From: Thermoanaerobaculia bacterium
Lineage (GTDB): Bacteria > Acidobacteriota > Thermoanaerobaculia > Multivoradales > JAHEKO01
Direction of reading: 5' to 3'
Assembly (NCBI GenBank): GCA_947259195.1
Contig: CAMYLC010000148.1
Coordinates: 1 to 44,138 of the forward strand
DNA length: 44,138 bases
Notes under the pieces: model-generated
Told to the model about the DNA's origin: nothing
The model's input: the letters and a program-made list of their open reading frames with translations, nothing else
Databases searched by the model: none
Part shown: positions 32,609-40,659 of the stretch, one piece after another
Layout: every line of letters begins with the position of its first letter
Numbering within the stretch: the first letter of the stretch is position 1
Program-made: the position numbers and the translations under genes

Positions 32609-34081
32609 TCAGCCTTCATCCACCAGCACTCGCAGGATCCGGTCCTGCGCCTTCATCGCTCCCCAGTTTCCCGTGGTCTGGTTGCAGAGGATGGAGAAGG
32701 CGTAGGTCTTACCCGAGCGTCCCTTGGCGTAGCCGGACAACGTCGAAACTCCCAACAGAGAGCCGGTCTTGGCGAAGATGTTGCCACGGTAGGGCTCATC
32801 CGCCAAGCGGTCCTCCCACCGCAGGCCCTCTTCACCGCTGTAGGGCAGGGTCAGAAGAAACTCCCTGCCCTTCTCATGCTCGAACATGTACCGTAGGACG
32901 GTCGTTAGCTGACGGGCCGAAAACTGGTTGTCCCGGCTCAACCCCGAACCATCGGCGAGGCGATACTCGCCCGGCAGGATCCCCACTCTCTCGAGGAACT
33001 CTTCGATCACCTGGCGTCCGGCCCGCCAACTGCCGCTGCCGCATAGCCGCGCCCCCAGGGCCTTCAACAGACTCTCGGCAAAGAAGTTCTGACTCCGCTT
33101 GTTGATCACCTCGGTAGTGGTCATCAGGTCGGATCGGTAGCCGGTGACCCAGCGCCATTGGCCGGAGGGCAGTCGCATGGTGGGTCGCAGCCCACCCAAT
33201 AGCTCGACACCCTCCTCCTCGAATGCCGTCTTGAGAGCCACGCCGAAGTAGCTGACCGGATCCGGCACGGTGATCCAGCTCTCGACTGGTGCCGCTCGGC
33301 GGTATATCGAGCCGGAGACCTGGAGTAGGTCGCTACCGTTGCGTCGATCGACCACGACTTTGTGGCGCCTTGAAGAATCGGTGGTTCTGGCCGAGTTCTC
33401 TAGACGCAAGACGCCGAGATCCGGAATCATCTCGACCCGCGCCGGTTCCCCCGGCGCCATACCGGGCCAGATCCGCACGAGGACACAGTTGTCACTGAAA
33501 GAGAGGGCGGCGACAGGTGCCTCGTACCACCGGTGCAGCTGGTCCCGAGGCCAGTCCGGATGGACCAGCGGAGGCTCGAACAGACCGGTCACTAGAAAGA
33601 GGTCGCCTTCGATTCGGTGAACTCCGAGGCGCTTGAACTCTTGTGCCCATTGGCGGAAGACCGTCAGGGGGTCGCCGCCGTAGTGACGGCCGGAAATATT
33701 GGGGTCGCCTCCACCCAGGACGGCAACATCTCCCTGTAGTCCCCTATCACGGCGTTCACCACGCCACAAGACATTGGTCTCGAAGAAGAAGGCCGGGCCC
33801 ACGGTATCGAAAGCGGCTGCCGTGGTGAGGAGCTTGGTATTGGAAGCGATGATGCGAAGCTGATCGGCGTTGTAGGAGTAAATCTCCTCGCCCGAGGCGA
33901 TCTCGACCACCTGCACGCTCATCTCCGAGGACACCTTCCTGGCGGCCTTCACTGATTCACTGAGTCCCGTCCGAAGCTCGGCCGCCGCGCCCGTCGACAT
34001 CGCCAGGTGCCAGAGCAGCAGGCAGAGAGCCCACATGTGGACCCTGCGAGCTCCTAGAAACCTGTCGATCCCTGTGTACAT
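32609..34081 (-). CDS. dacB: D-alanyl-D-alanine carboxypeptidase/endopeptidase, PBP4 (S13) family
   Basis: 490 residues with an export signal (MWALCLLLWHLAMSTGAAA). The penicillin-binding motifs are in order: SxxK in IASNTKLLTTAAAF, SxN in INKRSQNFFAESLLKALG, and KTG in NIFAKTGSLLGVSTLSGYA. The PBP4-specific insert domain lies between the first two motifs (VLGGGDPNISGRHYG, GVHRIEGDL). DacB-type enzymes trim or cut peptide cross-links in periplasmic murein. The gene lies between hflC and the RsbU-like gene on one strand with gaps of 106 and 30 nt. It adds to the cell-wall group in this window. Confidence 0.94.
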   Translation of the reverse strand: MYTGIDRFLGARRVHMWALCLLLWHLAMSTGAAAELRTGLSESVKAARKVSSEMSVQVVEIASGEEIYSYNADQLRIIASNTKLLTTAAAFDTVGPAFFFETNVLWRGERRDRGLQGDVAVLGGGDPNISGRHYGGDPLTVFRQWAQEFKRLGVHRIEGDLFLVTGLFEPPLVHPDWPRDQLHRWYEAPVAALSFSDNCVLVRIWPGMAPGEPARVEMIPDLGVLRLENSARTTDSSRRHKVVVDRRNGSDLLQVSGSIYRRAAPVESWITVPDPVSYFGVALKTAFEEEGVELLGGLRPTMRLPSGQWRWVTGYRSDLMTTTEVINKRSQNFFAESLLKALGARLCGSGSWRAGRQVIEEFLERVGILPGEYRLADGSGLSRDNQFSARQLTTVLRYMFEHEKGREFLLTLPYSGEEGLRWEDRLADEPYRGNIFAKTGSLLGVSTLSGYAKGRSGKTYAFSILCNQTTGNWGAMKAQDRILRVLVDEG

Positions 34082-34187
34082 GTCGTCTTGCCAGTCCGCA
34101 GACGGACTCGTGCAGCCAGGAGGATACCCTCTGGGAAATCTGCTCCGCTATGGAAGGGTCGACTCAGAAAGGCGGTTGTCGCAGCTA

Positions 34188-35120
34188 CTATTCACTTCCC
34201 TTGAGATATCGATAGAAGTCGCCATCCGTTGATAGCAGCAACAGCGTTTCAGGATCGACGGTCGCTTCGAAAGTCTCCATGGTCTTGAGGAACTCGTAGA
34301 AGCGGCGGGAATCGACCGACTGATTGTAGGCCTGGGCATAGACGTCGGTTGCCTCCGCATCGGCCTGGCCACGGATGCCCTCGGCCTCCCTATAGGCCTC
34401 CGATTGGATTCGCTTGAGCTCGCGGTCCATGTCACCCAGAATACCGGCTTTCTCACCCTGGCCTTCGGAACGGAAACGCTCAGCGATCCGACTGCGCTCG
34501 GAGATCATCCGCTGATAGACATCTTGTAGAACCTGCTCGCCGTAGTTGATGCGCTTGAACTGCACATCGAGCACTTCAATTCCCAGATCGGAAGTTCTCT
34601 CCTGGCCCGCTTCGAGAACCTGCTGCCGGATGTCCTCGCGGCCTTCGCTGATCTCTTCCAGATGACCCTCCAGCTCGGGCATGGCCTCGTCCACCTCCGG
34701 CACCCGATTCGTCGAGCGAATCACCTGGAGCAACTCGTGCTTGGCAATGGCGTTGCGCGTCTCACCATCCAGAATGTCGTCGAGTCGCGACTGCGCACCC
34801 ATCTCGTTTCGCAGGCGCTGGAAGAACAGCAGCGGATCGCTGATCCGCCAACGGGCGTAGCCATCGACCAGGATGAAGACCTTGTCCTTGGTGGGCAGCT
34901 CGGCGACCGAGCCTTCCCACTCCAGAAATCGCCTGTCGAACCGATGGAGCTTCTGGATGAAGGGAATCTTGAATTTCAGACCCGGCGTGACGATGGGATC
35001 TCGAACCGGTTGACCGAACTGGGTGATGATCACCTGCTCCCACTCGTTGACGACAAAGGCAGCGTTGGCGAACACTACGACAAGTAGCACCAGAATCACG
35101 ATAGGAGCCAGACGTGTCAC
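34188..35120 (-). CDS. hflC: HflC, SPFH-domain modulator of FtsH
   Basis: 310 residues: one N-terminal membrane helix (IVILVLLVVVFANAAFVV), then the SPFH/band-7 domain (EWEQVIITQFGQPVR, PGLKFKIPFIQKLHRFDRR) and a C-terminal coiled-coil with the HflC hallmarks DVQFKRINYGEQVLQDVYQR, MISERSRIAERFRSEGQG and EAEGIRGQADAEAT. With HflK it forms a cage around the FtsH protease in the membrane. The GTG start overlaps the hflK stop (GTGA), so the pair is translationally coupled. Confidence 0.95.
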   Translation of the reverse strand: MTRLAPIVILVLLVVVFANAAFVVNEWEQVIITQFGQPVRDPIVTPGLKFKIPFIQKLHRFDRRFLEWEGSVAELPTKDKVFILVDGYARWRISDPLLFFQRLRNEMGAQSRLDDILDGETRNAIAKHELLQVIRSTNRVPEVDEAMPELEGHLEEISEGREDIRQQVLEAGQERTSDLGIEVLDVQFKRINYGEQVLQDVYQRMISERSRIAERFRSEGQGEKAGILGDMDRELKRIQSEAYREAEGIRGQADAEATDVYAQAYNQSVDSRRFYEFLKTMETFEATVDPETLLLLSTDGDFYRYLKGSE

Positions 35121-36130
35121 TGGCCACCCCCCTTCTGGATGGTCGTGCCATCCAGATTCATCAGTGGGAGCACCCCCTCGAGCTCTTCATCCAGGATTAC
35201 CTTTCTCCCGGCTTGGGGCAATATCTTGCTCATGGTCTCCAGGTAGATCCGAGTACGGGTGACCTCGGGTGCCTTCCGATACTCGATGTACATCGATTCG
35301 AAGCGCGATGCATCGCCCTGGGCCCGATTGACGCGATTCAGCGCATACCCTTCAGCCTGCTGAACCGTCTGGCGGGCTTCGCCCTCGGCTCGCGGAATGA
35401 TCTTGTTGTACTCCGATTGCGCTTCGTTGATCATGCGCTCGCGCTCTTGCTCGGACTGGTTCACCTCGTTGAAGGAGGGCTTGACAGGATCCGGAGGATT
35501 GACATCCTGGAGCACGACCTGCTCTACCCTGATGCCGGTTTCGTACTGGTCGGAAAGCACTTGCAGCTCTTGGCTGACCAGATCCTCGATCTCCTGCCGA
35601 CCGACTGTCAGGACCTCATTGACGGTCCGATCGCCTACGACCTTGCGCATGACCGCTTCACTGAGGTCGCGGAAGGTCTCCTCGACCTCTCGCACCCTGA
35701 AGAGGTACTTGTACGGATCGACGACCCGGTACTGCACCACCCATTCGACCACGACAGCGTTGAGATCACCGGTCAGCATATTGGACTCGTCCTGCAGACC
35801 TGCCGTGGTGAACTGACTCCGAACGCCAGGCTCCAACGTTCGGAAGCCGAACTCCTTCTTGAGCTGGCGTTGCACGGCGACCTTGAACACCTTGTCGATC
35901 CCGAGGGGGAGCTTGAAGTGCAGTCCGGGGTCGGTGATGCCACTGAACCTACCCAGCCGCACCAAGACGCCGACCTCCTCCGGCTCGATCGTGTAGACGC
36001 TTGAAGACAAAACTATCAGGACAACGATCGCTATCACGACGATTCGAATTCCCCCCGCCGGCAGCTTCGGCAGCTTCGGCAGCTTGGGAAATTCGACAAC
36101 GGTTCTTCCTGGTCCATCGTTAGTAGGCAT
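35117..36130 (-). CDS. hflK: HflK, SPFH-domain modulator of FtsH
   Basis: 337 residues. A short cytoplasmic N-terminus contains a threefold Pro-Lys-Leu repeat (FPKLPKLPKLPAGG) before the membrane helix IRIVVIAIVVLIVLSSSVY. The SPFH domain follows (EVGVLVRLGRFSGITDPGLH, FKLPLGIDKVFKV) and then the HflK coiled coil (VVLQDVNPPDPVKPSFNEVN, RAEGEARQTVQQAEGYAL). The Gly/Asn-rich N-terminal extension of proteobacterial HflK is absent. ATG 36128-36130 begins the homology. It is divergent from the helicase gene, 65 nt away. Confidence 0.93.
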   Translation of the reverse strand: MPTNDGPGRTVVEFPKLPKLPKLPAGGIRIVVIAIVVLIVLSSSVYTIEPEEVGVLVRLGRFSGITDPGLHFKLPLGIDKVFKVAVQRQLKKEFGFRTLEPGVRSQFTTAGLQDESNMLTGDLNAVVVEWVVQYRVVDPYKYLFRVREVEETFRDLSEAVMRKVVGDRTVNEVLTVGRQEIEDLVSQELQVLSDQYETGIRVEQVVLQDVNPPDPVKPSFNEVNQSEQERERMINEAQSEYNKIIPRAEGEARQTVQQAEGYALNRVNRAQGDASRFESMYIEYRKAPEVTRTRIYLETMSKILPQAGRKVILDEELEGVLPLMNLDGTTIQKGGGQ

Positions 36131-36162
36131 GACCTGAGCAGCGTAACCCAGGACCCGGACCG

Positions 36163-36189
36163 TTGCAACAACGATCGAGCCCTTATACT
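36163..36189 (+). promoter_or_regulatory. Candidate promoter with leaderless start for the nuclease-helicase gene
   Basis: TTGCAA (36163-36168) and TATACT (36184-36189) are separated by 15 nt, short for a typical promoter. The -10 ends 6 nt before the ATG at 36196 and no Shine-Dalgarno is present, so the mRNA may begin at the start codon. Confidence 0.45.
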
Positions 36190-36195
36190 GCGCCA

Positions 36196-38643
36196 ATGCC
36201 GCCGCGCTTCGATTCCTCGAACCTGATTCTGGAGCTCTCGGTCGGCGATCTGGTAGACGCCTCTTTGGCGCGTCACCTTGGATTCGCGAACCGTGGCGGC
36301 CACGAGCGTCTCTGGCTGGGGCAGGCGATCCACAGCCGCTACCAGGAGGCGGCCCTGGCTGCGGACCCCACCTACCAGCGCGAGGTGCCTGTCTCTGCGA
36401 CTTTCGCGCATCGCGGTTGGCAGATCTCCGTCCATGGCCGAATCGATGGGCTCAGACGAGATACCGACCAGACGATGGTCGTCGAGGAGATCAAGTCCCT
36501 GCGCCGGGGCTCACGACCTTCGGCCGCACTGCGAGAGATCTACGCCAAGCAGGCCCTGCTCTATGCCTGGATCCTCAGGCGGGGTGGTGAAACGAAGGTC
36601 GCAGCAGAGCTGGTATGGATCGAGATCGGCACCGACGTCGTCGAGCACGAGCCCCTGGACTTCAGCTTCGCGGCGATGGACGGTGCCGCACGAAAGCGAA
36701 TCAACGCGCTGCTCAGGGAGTTCGATTCCCAAAAGGCGTCTTTGGCGCGGCGGCGCGTAGCCGCCGACAGGCTCACGTTCCCCTATGATGCCGAGCGGCC
36801 AGGGCAAGAGACCATCCTGGAGTCAGTGGAGCAGGCACTGCTCCAGGGCGATCATCTTCTTGTCGAGGCTCCGACCGGCATCGGCAAGACCGTGGCAGCC
36901 TTGCTACCGGCCCTGCGATATGCGTTGGCCAGCGACAAGAAGATCTTCGTGCTGACGGCCAAGACGCTGCAGCAGGAGATGGCCACCCAGGTCCTGAAAC
37001 TCCTCACCCCTGACGACAATGCGTTTGCTTCCCTGCGACTTCGCGCCAAGGCCAAGATGTGCGCCAACGACCAATTGCTCTGTCACGAGGAGTACTGCCG
37101 TTTCGCCAAGGAGTACTATTCCAAGCTCCATGGATCGGGTATGGTGCCAGAGCTGTTGGCGGAGGGCGGTCTTCTGTTACCCGATCGAATCTTCGACAAT
37201 GCCAGCCGCCTGGAGGTCTGCCCTTTCGAGGTGAGCCTAGAGTTGACGTCGAAGGTCCAGGTAGTGGTCTGTGACTACAACTACGCCTTCGACCCCTATG
37301 TCGGCCTGGGCGACTTCCACGTCGAGAACGACTTGAGCAATACGATCCTGCTGATCGACGAGATTCACAATCTCGTCGGTAGAGGCCGCGACTACTACAG
37401 CCCTTCACTCTCCTCCCGGCAGACTCGCGTCGCGCTCGAGTTCATCCAGAAGGGCACCGATGCGGTCCATCGGTCGGCGGCCAGACTCTGCCGCGAGCTG
37501 GCTGACCTCATCGATCGCACTGTCGACGTGGCGCTGGGAGATGCGCCAACACAGACACGAGCTACTGAAGCACAACTGCCTGAAGCCGATCTCTGGGCCC
37601 TGCGGCCGGCCTTCGACGAAACCTTCATCGACTATCTGGAGCACCGCAAAGAGACATCGAGCTTCCGACCGGACGACCCGTTCGTGGACCTCTACTTCAC
37701 CCAGCTGCGCTTTCTCGACGGTCTCATGCTGTCGACGGGTGAAGCTTTCAGCCACTGCGTCGAAACCGCCCCAGAAGGCGGCACCTTGAAGGTCCTCTGC
37801 AAGGATCCGAGCGCATTCCTGGGCCAGGTGCTGAATCGGACCCACTCCGCCATCGGCCTATCGGCGACTCTCTCTCCCACCGAGTTCTATCGGGACCTCC
37901 TGGGCTTCGATCGGGAGCGAACCAGTAGCCTGTCCGTGCCCAGCCCATTTCCAGCTGAGAACCGACAAGTCGTGATCGACGACAGCGTCGCCACGCTATG
38001 GCGCAAGCGACCCGAGAACTACCCCCGCATCGCTGATCGTCTTGCGGCCTTTGCTGAGGCGGTGCCCGGCAACTGCCTCGCCCTGTTTCCGAGCTATCAG
38101 TTCCTGAACGAGGTAGCTCACCGACTCGGCCTCGAGAGCAAGCGGGTACTCGTCCAACACTCTGCAGGTACCGATCAGGAGAGAAACGAGATTCTCGAGA
38201 GTCTCCGTTCAGCACTGGCCGGAGACGTTCTACTCATGGCCGTGGCCGGAGGAGTCTTCGCCGAAGGGGTGGACTATCCGGGCGACATGCTCAAAGCCGT
38301 GGCGGTCGTCGGCCCCTGTCTGCCGGCTGTCAGTCTCGAGCAAGAGCTTCTGAAGCGCTACTACGACGAGCGCTTCGAACGCGGCTTCGAGTACGCCTTC
38401 GTGGTTCCGGGAATGACCCGCGTCGTCCAAGCCGCCGGCCGCCTGATCCGATCTGCGCAAGATACCGGGGTTATCGCACTGCTGGACGAGCGGTTTCTGC
38501 TCTCGCCGTATCGTGATCATCTTCCCGCGGATTGGCTCCCACAGGATGGACCGGAGGGTCTGACCGGAGTGCCAGGGAAAGTGGCGGAGGAGTTCTTTTC
38601 CTCCCCTCCTGTGCACCCCGGACCCTCGAAACCCACTTCTTGA
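36196..38643 (+). CDS. RecB-like nuclease fused to XPD/DinG-type iron-sulfur helicase
   Basis: 815 residues. Residues ~1-190 carry a PD-(D/E)XK nuclease of the RecB/Cas4 type: GQAIHSRYQ (His46), GRIDGLRRD (Asp84), VVEEIKS (Glu98-x-Lys100) and KQALLYAW (QxxxY). A superfamily-2 helicase follows: FPYDAERPGQ, Walker A APTGIGKT (225-232), four Cys at 289, 296, 301 and 342 placed as in XPD/DinG iron-sulfur helicases, LLIDEIHNL (DEIH box), GLSATLSP, and motif VI VVQAAGRLIRS. It should unwind DNA 5'-3' and may cut it, in repair. ATG 36196 matches the N-terminal homology; a TTG 33 nt earlier lies in the promoter. Two hairpins follow the stop. Confidence 0.9.
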   Translation: MPPRFDSSNLILELSVGDLVDASLARHLGFANRGGHERLWLGQAIHSRYQEAALAADPTYQREVPVSATFAHRGWQISVHGRIDGLRRDTDQTMVVEEIKSLRRGSRPSAALREIYAKQALLYAWILRRGGETKVAAELVWIEIGTDVVEHEPLDFSFAAMDGAARKRINALLREFDSQKASLARRRVAADRLTFPYDAERPGQETILESVEQALLQGDHLLVEAPTGIGKTVAALLPALRYALASDKKIFVLTAKTLQQEMATQVLKLLTPDDNAFASLRLRAKAKMCANDQLLCHEEYCRFAKEYYSKLHGSGMVPELLAEGGLLLPDRIFDNASRLEVCPFEVSLELTSKVQVVVCDYNYAFDPYVGLGDFHVENDLSNTILLIDEIHNLVGRGRDYYSPSLSSRQTRVALEFIQKGTDAVHRSAARLCRELADLIDRTVDVALGDAPTQTRATEAQLPEADLWALRPAFDETFIDYLEHRKETSSFRPDDPFVDLYFTQLRFLDGLMLSTGEAFSHCVETAPEGGTLKVLCKDPSAFLGQVLNRTHSAIGLSATLSPTEFYRDLLGFDRERTSSLSVPSPFPAENRQVVIDDSVATLWRKRPENYPRIADRLAAFAEAVPGNCLALFPSYQFLNEVAHRLGLESKRVLVQHSAGTDQERNEILESLRSALAGDVLLMAVAGGVFAEGVDYPGDMLKAVAVVGPCLPAVSLEQELLKRYYDERFERGFEYAFVVPGMTRVVQAAGRLIRSAQDTGVIALLDERFLLSPYRDHLPADWLPQDGPEGLTGVPGKVAEEFFSSPPVHPGPSKPTS

Positions 38644-38730
38644 CGTCGACGTCCTGGCCTGTAACGTTTCAGGGTCCGGAAAGACCAAGAGAGCAGGAGG
38701 GTCGTTCCCCTTCTCCCTCTTCCCTCCTAA

Positions 38731-38754
38731 GTGGCCCCGCTCCGGCGGGGCCAC
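38731..38754. terminator. 10-bp GC hairpin after the helicase gene
   Basis: GTGGCCCCGC and GCGGGGCCAC pair perfectly around a TCCG loop; ACCTTTC follows. It is the first of two adjacent perfect hairpins in the 3' flank. Confidence 0.55.
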
Positions 38755-38760
38755 ACCTTT

Positions 38761-38783
38761 CGAGGCCCGATAATCGGGCCTCG
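38761..38783. terminator. 11-bp palindromic hairpin, second of a pair
   Basis: CGAGGCCCGAT and ATCGGGCCTCG are perfect complements separated by one base. It lies 6 nt after the first hairpin and has no T-run. Confidence 0.45.
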
Positions 38784-38877
38784 AGGGCCTGGGGGTTGAG
38801 TGGCTCGACGAAGACGCCGGCCGACCTTTGGGGGCTCGGGGGCCTAGGGGTCCTGCACTGACGACCATCTTCTCGTG

Positions 38878-39041
38878 GAGGTTCGTTCGGGTGGTTCGCA
38901 GGGGGACGGCGTCGGCTACTCAGACTTTGACGGGCAGGCCGCCACCTTGTCTCGTCATCGCGCCGATTCGCCTGTTCCCTTTGATCGTCCTTGCGCTGCG
39001 CTCGACTCGGCACCCCCTGTCGTACCACCCGAACGAACCTC
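38878..39041. repeat. Dispersed intergenic element with perfect 18-bp terminal inverted repeats, copy B
   Basis: The left end GAGGTTCGTTCGGGTGGT (38878-38895) is the exact reverse complement of the right end (39024-39041). The 164-bp element has no coding frame of note and is homologous to 2453-2661 in its interior and in its right flank (TAGCACC-ATGAAG, then the G-rich tail). No clear target-site duplication is visible. A non-autonomous mobile element (MITE-like) or a conserved structured RNA both fit. Confidence 0.7.
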
Positions 39042-39061
39042 TAGCACCGATGAAGACAACA

Positions 39062-39101
39062 AGGGCATAGGGGCATAGGGGCGTAAGGGCCTGGGGGGTG
39101 G
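39062..39101 (+). repeat. G-rich array with 8-base period
   Basis: Four to five consecutive octamers of the form (A/G)GGGC(A/G/C)T(A/G) directly follow the inverted-repeat element. Related arrays occur on the minus strand at 40100-40146 and, shorter, at about 2680-2710, 5083-5104 and 38809-38852. The spacing of G-runs would permit G-quadruplex formation. Confidence 0.6.
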
Positions 39102-39237
39102 CTCCTTGAAAGGAGTCTCGGTACTTTCAGGCTCTCTCAGAGCAAGGAAGCGATGAGAAGTCTCCATCATGGCCACACTGCCCTCAAAGATCGTCCGGAG
39201 GCACGACGGACTCCTCATCCCCCAAGCCCTCAAAGAA

Positions 39238-39258
39238 CGCCCGGCGGTGAGCCGGGCG
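39238..39258 (-). terminator. Rho-independent-type terminator of the outer-membrane protein gene
   Basis: CGCCCGGC and GCCGGGCG form a perfect 8-bp stem with a 5-nt loop. On the minus strand TTCTTTG follows. It lies 46 bp beyond the stop of the gene at 39305-39994. Confidence 0.65.
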
Positions 39259-39304
39259 CCTCAACCCTCACGGCCCGTCCCCTCGGGACGTTGGCCGCTT
39301 CGCG

Positions 39305-39994
39305 CTACCACCAGCTGTAGCCGATTCCAAAGTATCCTTGAACCGGATCCACCGTGAGTCGCTGAACGTTGGAATCTCCCTCCAATGCCAGGAACAGATA
39401 CCTGACTTCTAGCGAGGCGAACCACGAGCTGTTCTGCCCGAAGGGTATGTCGACGCCGCCGTTGAACCCCCACGACAACTCATCGTCGTACTTGACCTGG
39501 TAGTCGAGGTCGAGCTGGCTGAAGTTGAAGGTCGATGAGCTGTAGCCAATCCAGGAAACCAGAACGCCGGCATAGAAATCGAACCGCCCGGACGGCGTGA
39601 AGTGGTAGTTGCCACCCAGATTGATCTGCCGCATGTCTACACGATCATCGGAATTCGCCGTCAGGGGACCCTGCTCGGCTTTCAGATTGGTCTTCATGTT
39701 GGCGAAGGTGAGGCCGCCCCACACACCCATGTTCGGTCGAAACAGATACTCGACCTCGCCATTGAAGCCATTGCCACCGTCCGTCCAGAACTTGTTGAAG
39801 ATCGGTGGAGTCCGACCGACAGGGTTCTCGAAGGTCACGGAGTCCGAACCCGGCCACACATGGACGAGGTGGCCTCGAGCGATCCAGTTGTCATACTCGT
39901 CTTGCGCCCAAGCTGTGGCGCCCCCCGCTAGCTGCAGCACAATCAGGGCCAGACCCATTGCCACTGCGTACTTCATTTTCCTGAATTGACCCAT
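39305..39994 (-). CDS. Outer-membrane beta-barrel protein, OmpW-like
   Basis: 229 residues. A signal peptide (MKYAVAMGLALIVLQLAGG, cleavage after AWAQ) is followed by alternating strands with Gly and aromatic residues (WGGLTFANMKTNLKAEQGPL, INLGGNYHFTPSGRFDFYAG, WFASLEVRYLFLAL). The chain ends GYFGIGYSWW, with the aromatic C-terminus expected for barrel assembly. Eight strands and the size resemble OmpW/OmpA-like small porins, but the exact family is uncertain. ATG 39992-39994 has AAAGGAG 6 nt upstream, and a good promoter lies at 40042-40070. It is a single-gene unit with its own terminator, likely well expressed. Confidence 0.85.
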   Translation of the reverse strand: MGQFRKMKYAVAMGLALIVLQLAGGATAWAQDEYDNWIARGHLVHVWPGSDSVTFENPVGRTPPIFNKFWTDGGNGFNGEVEYLFRPNMGVWGGLTFANMKTNLKAEQGPLTANSDDRVDMRQINLGGNYHFTPSGRFDFYAGVLVSWIGYSSSTFNFSQLDLDYQVKYDDELSWGFNGGVDIPFGQNSSWFASLEVRYLFLALEGDSNVQRLTVDPVQGYFGIGYSWW

Positions 39995-40041
39995 CGGATT
40001 CTCCTTTCCATATCCATACTTTTTCGCGAAAGCTCGCGCAG

Positions 40042-40070
40042 ACTATTAGGCTTCTACGCCTCTTTGTCAA
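40042..40070 (-). promoter_or_regulatory. Sigma70-type promoter of the outer-membrane protein gene
   Basis: On the minus strand, TTGACA (40065-40070) and AATAGT (40042-40047) are separated by 17 nt. A 5-bp CGCGA/TCGCG hairpin follows in the ~40-nt leader, then the ribosome site. Confidence 0.65.
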
Positions 40071-40099
40071 CTTTGACGCAAGGTTCGAGCCGACGACCA

Positions 40100-40146
40100 G
40101 GCCCCTGGCCCTTATGCCCTTGAGCCCCTAAGCCCCTAGGCCCTCC
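40100..40146 (-). repeat. G-rich array with 8-base period, minus strand
   Basis: On the minus strand about five octamers with the core AGGGGC(T/C) or AAGGGC(A/C) follow the stop of the Spy-like gene directly. The unit is the same as that at 39062-39101, in opposite orientation. Confidence 0.6.
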
Positions 40147-40659
40147 CTAGGGTCTGCGGTCCCGTGGCTTTCTCGGCAGGCCTTCTGGCCTCCGATGGCC
40201 GGAACGGCCTCGTTGTTGGAGGCGCTCCAGGATTTCGAAGTAGCGCTTCTCCTGGTCGGGATCCAGAATCGCACGGCTCTCCAGGACGTTCTCGACGAAT
40301 ACCCGATCCAACCGCGAATAGGCTCGGCCCATCTCGTCGATCAGCCCGTCCACTACTGCCCGGTCCGGATTCTCCGCCATCAACTCTCGTCGCAACTGCC
40401 GTCGCAGAGTCTCCAGCTCTTCACGGCTCCTTGTCATCCCCTGGAAGAAGTCGGTCTGGATCTGGACGAAAGCGTCGCGCTTCTCACCCTCGAGATCGAG
40501 GTGATTGGCGGCTCGCTCGACCGGCGGCGGTCCCTCTTCCCTCGGCCCTCGATCCCACCGAGCGGGCTCGCGCAGGCGATGGGTGCCGATCGTAGCCAGA
40601 ACACCGAGATTGACGCCGACAGACAGCAACAAAGCGATCCACAGCCAGATCGGTTTCAT
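40147..40659 (-). CDS. Spy/CpxP-like periplasmic protein (heavy-metal-sensor type)
   Basis: 170 residues with an N-terminal membrane/signal segment (IWLWIALLLSVGVNLGVLATI), a Pro/Arg/Glu linker and a helical body: LDLEGEKRDAFVQIQTDFFQ, SREELETLRRQLRRELM, DGLIDEMGRAYSRLDRVFVE, ILDPDQEKRYFEILERLQ. This helical layout and the DxxQxxRY-type motif match the Spy/CpxP/ZraP-like family, often annotated as periplasmic heavy-metal sensor or resistance. The C-terminal tail is Arg-rich. Its ATG overlaps the stop of the anti-sigma gene by 4 nt, placing it last in the sigma operon. Confidence 0.82.
   Translation of the reverse strand: MKPIWLWIALLLSVGVNLGVLATIGTHRLREPARWDRGPREEGPPPVERAANHLDLEGEKRDAFVQIQTDFFQGMTRSREELETLRRQLRRELMAENPDRAVVDGLIDEMGRAYSRLDRVFVENVLESRAILDPDQEKRYFEILERLQQRGRSGHRRPEGLPRKPRDRRP

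Larger units (their letters stand above)
38644..39304. other. 661-bp gene-free region with hairpins and repeats
   Basis: Between the convergent helicase and outer-membrane-protein genes. It contains two hairpins (38731-38783), G-runs at 8-base spacing (about 38809-38852), the inverted-repeat element copy B (38878-39041), an 8-base-period G-rich array (39062-39101), a small CTCCTT/AAGGAG hairpin (about 39101-39116) and a terminator for the minus-strand gene (39238-39258). No credible coding frame was found. Confidence 0.6.

Noticed and set aside
38532..39357. Frames of 60-120 residues in the second gene-free region
   Set aside because: They cross hairpins and the inverted-repeat element and show no protein-like pattern.
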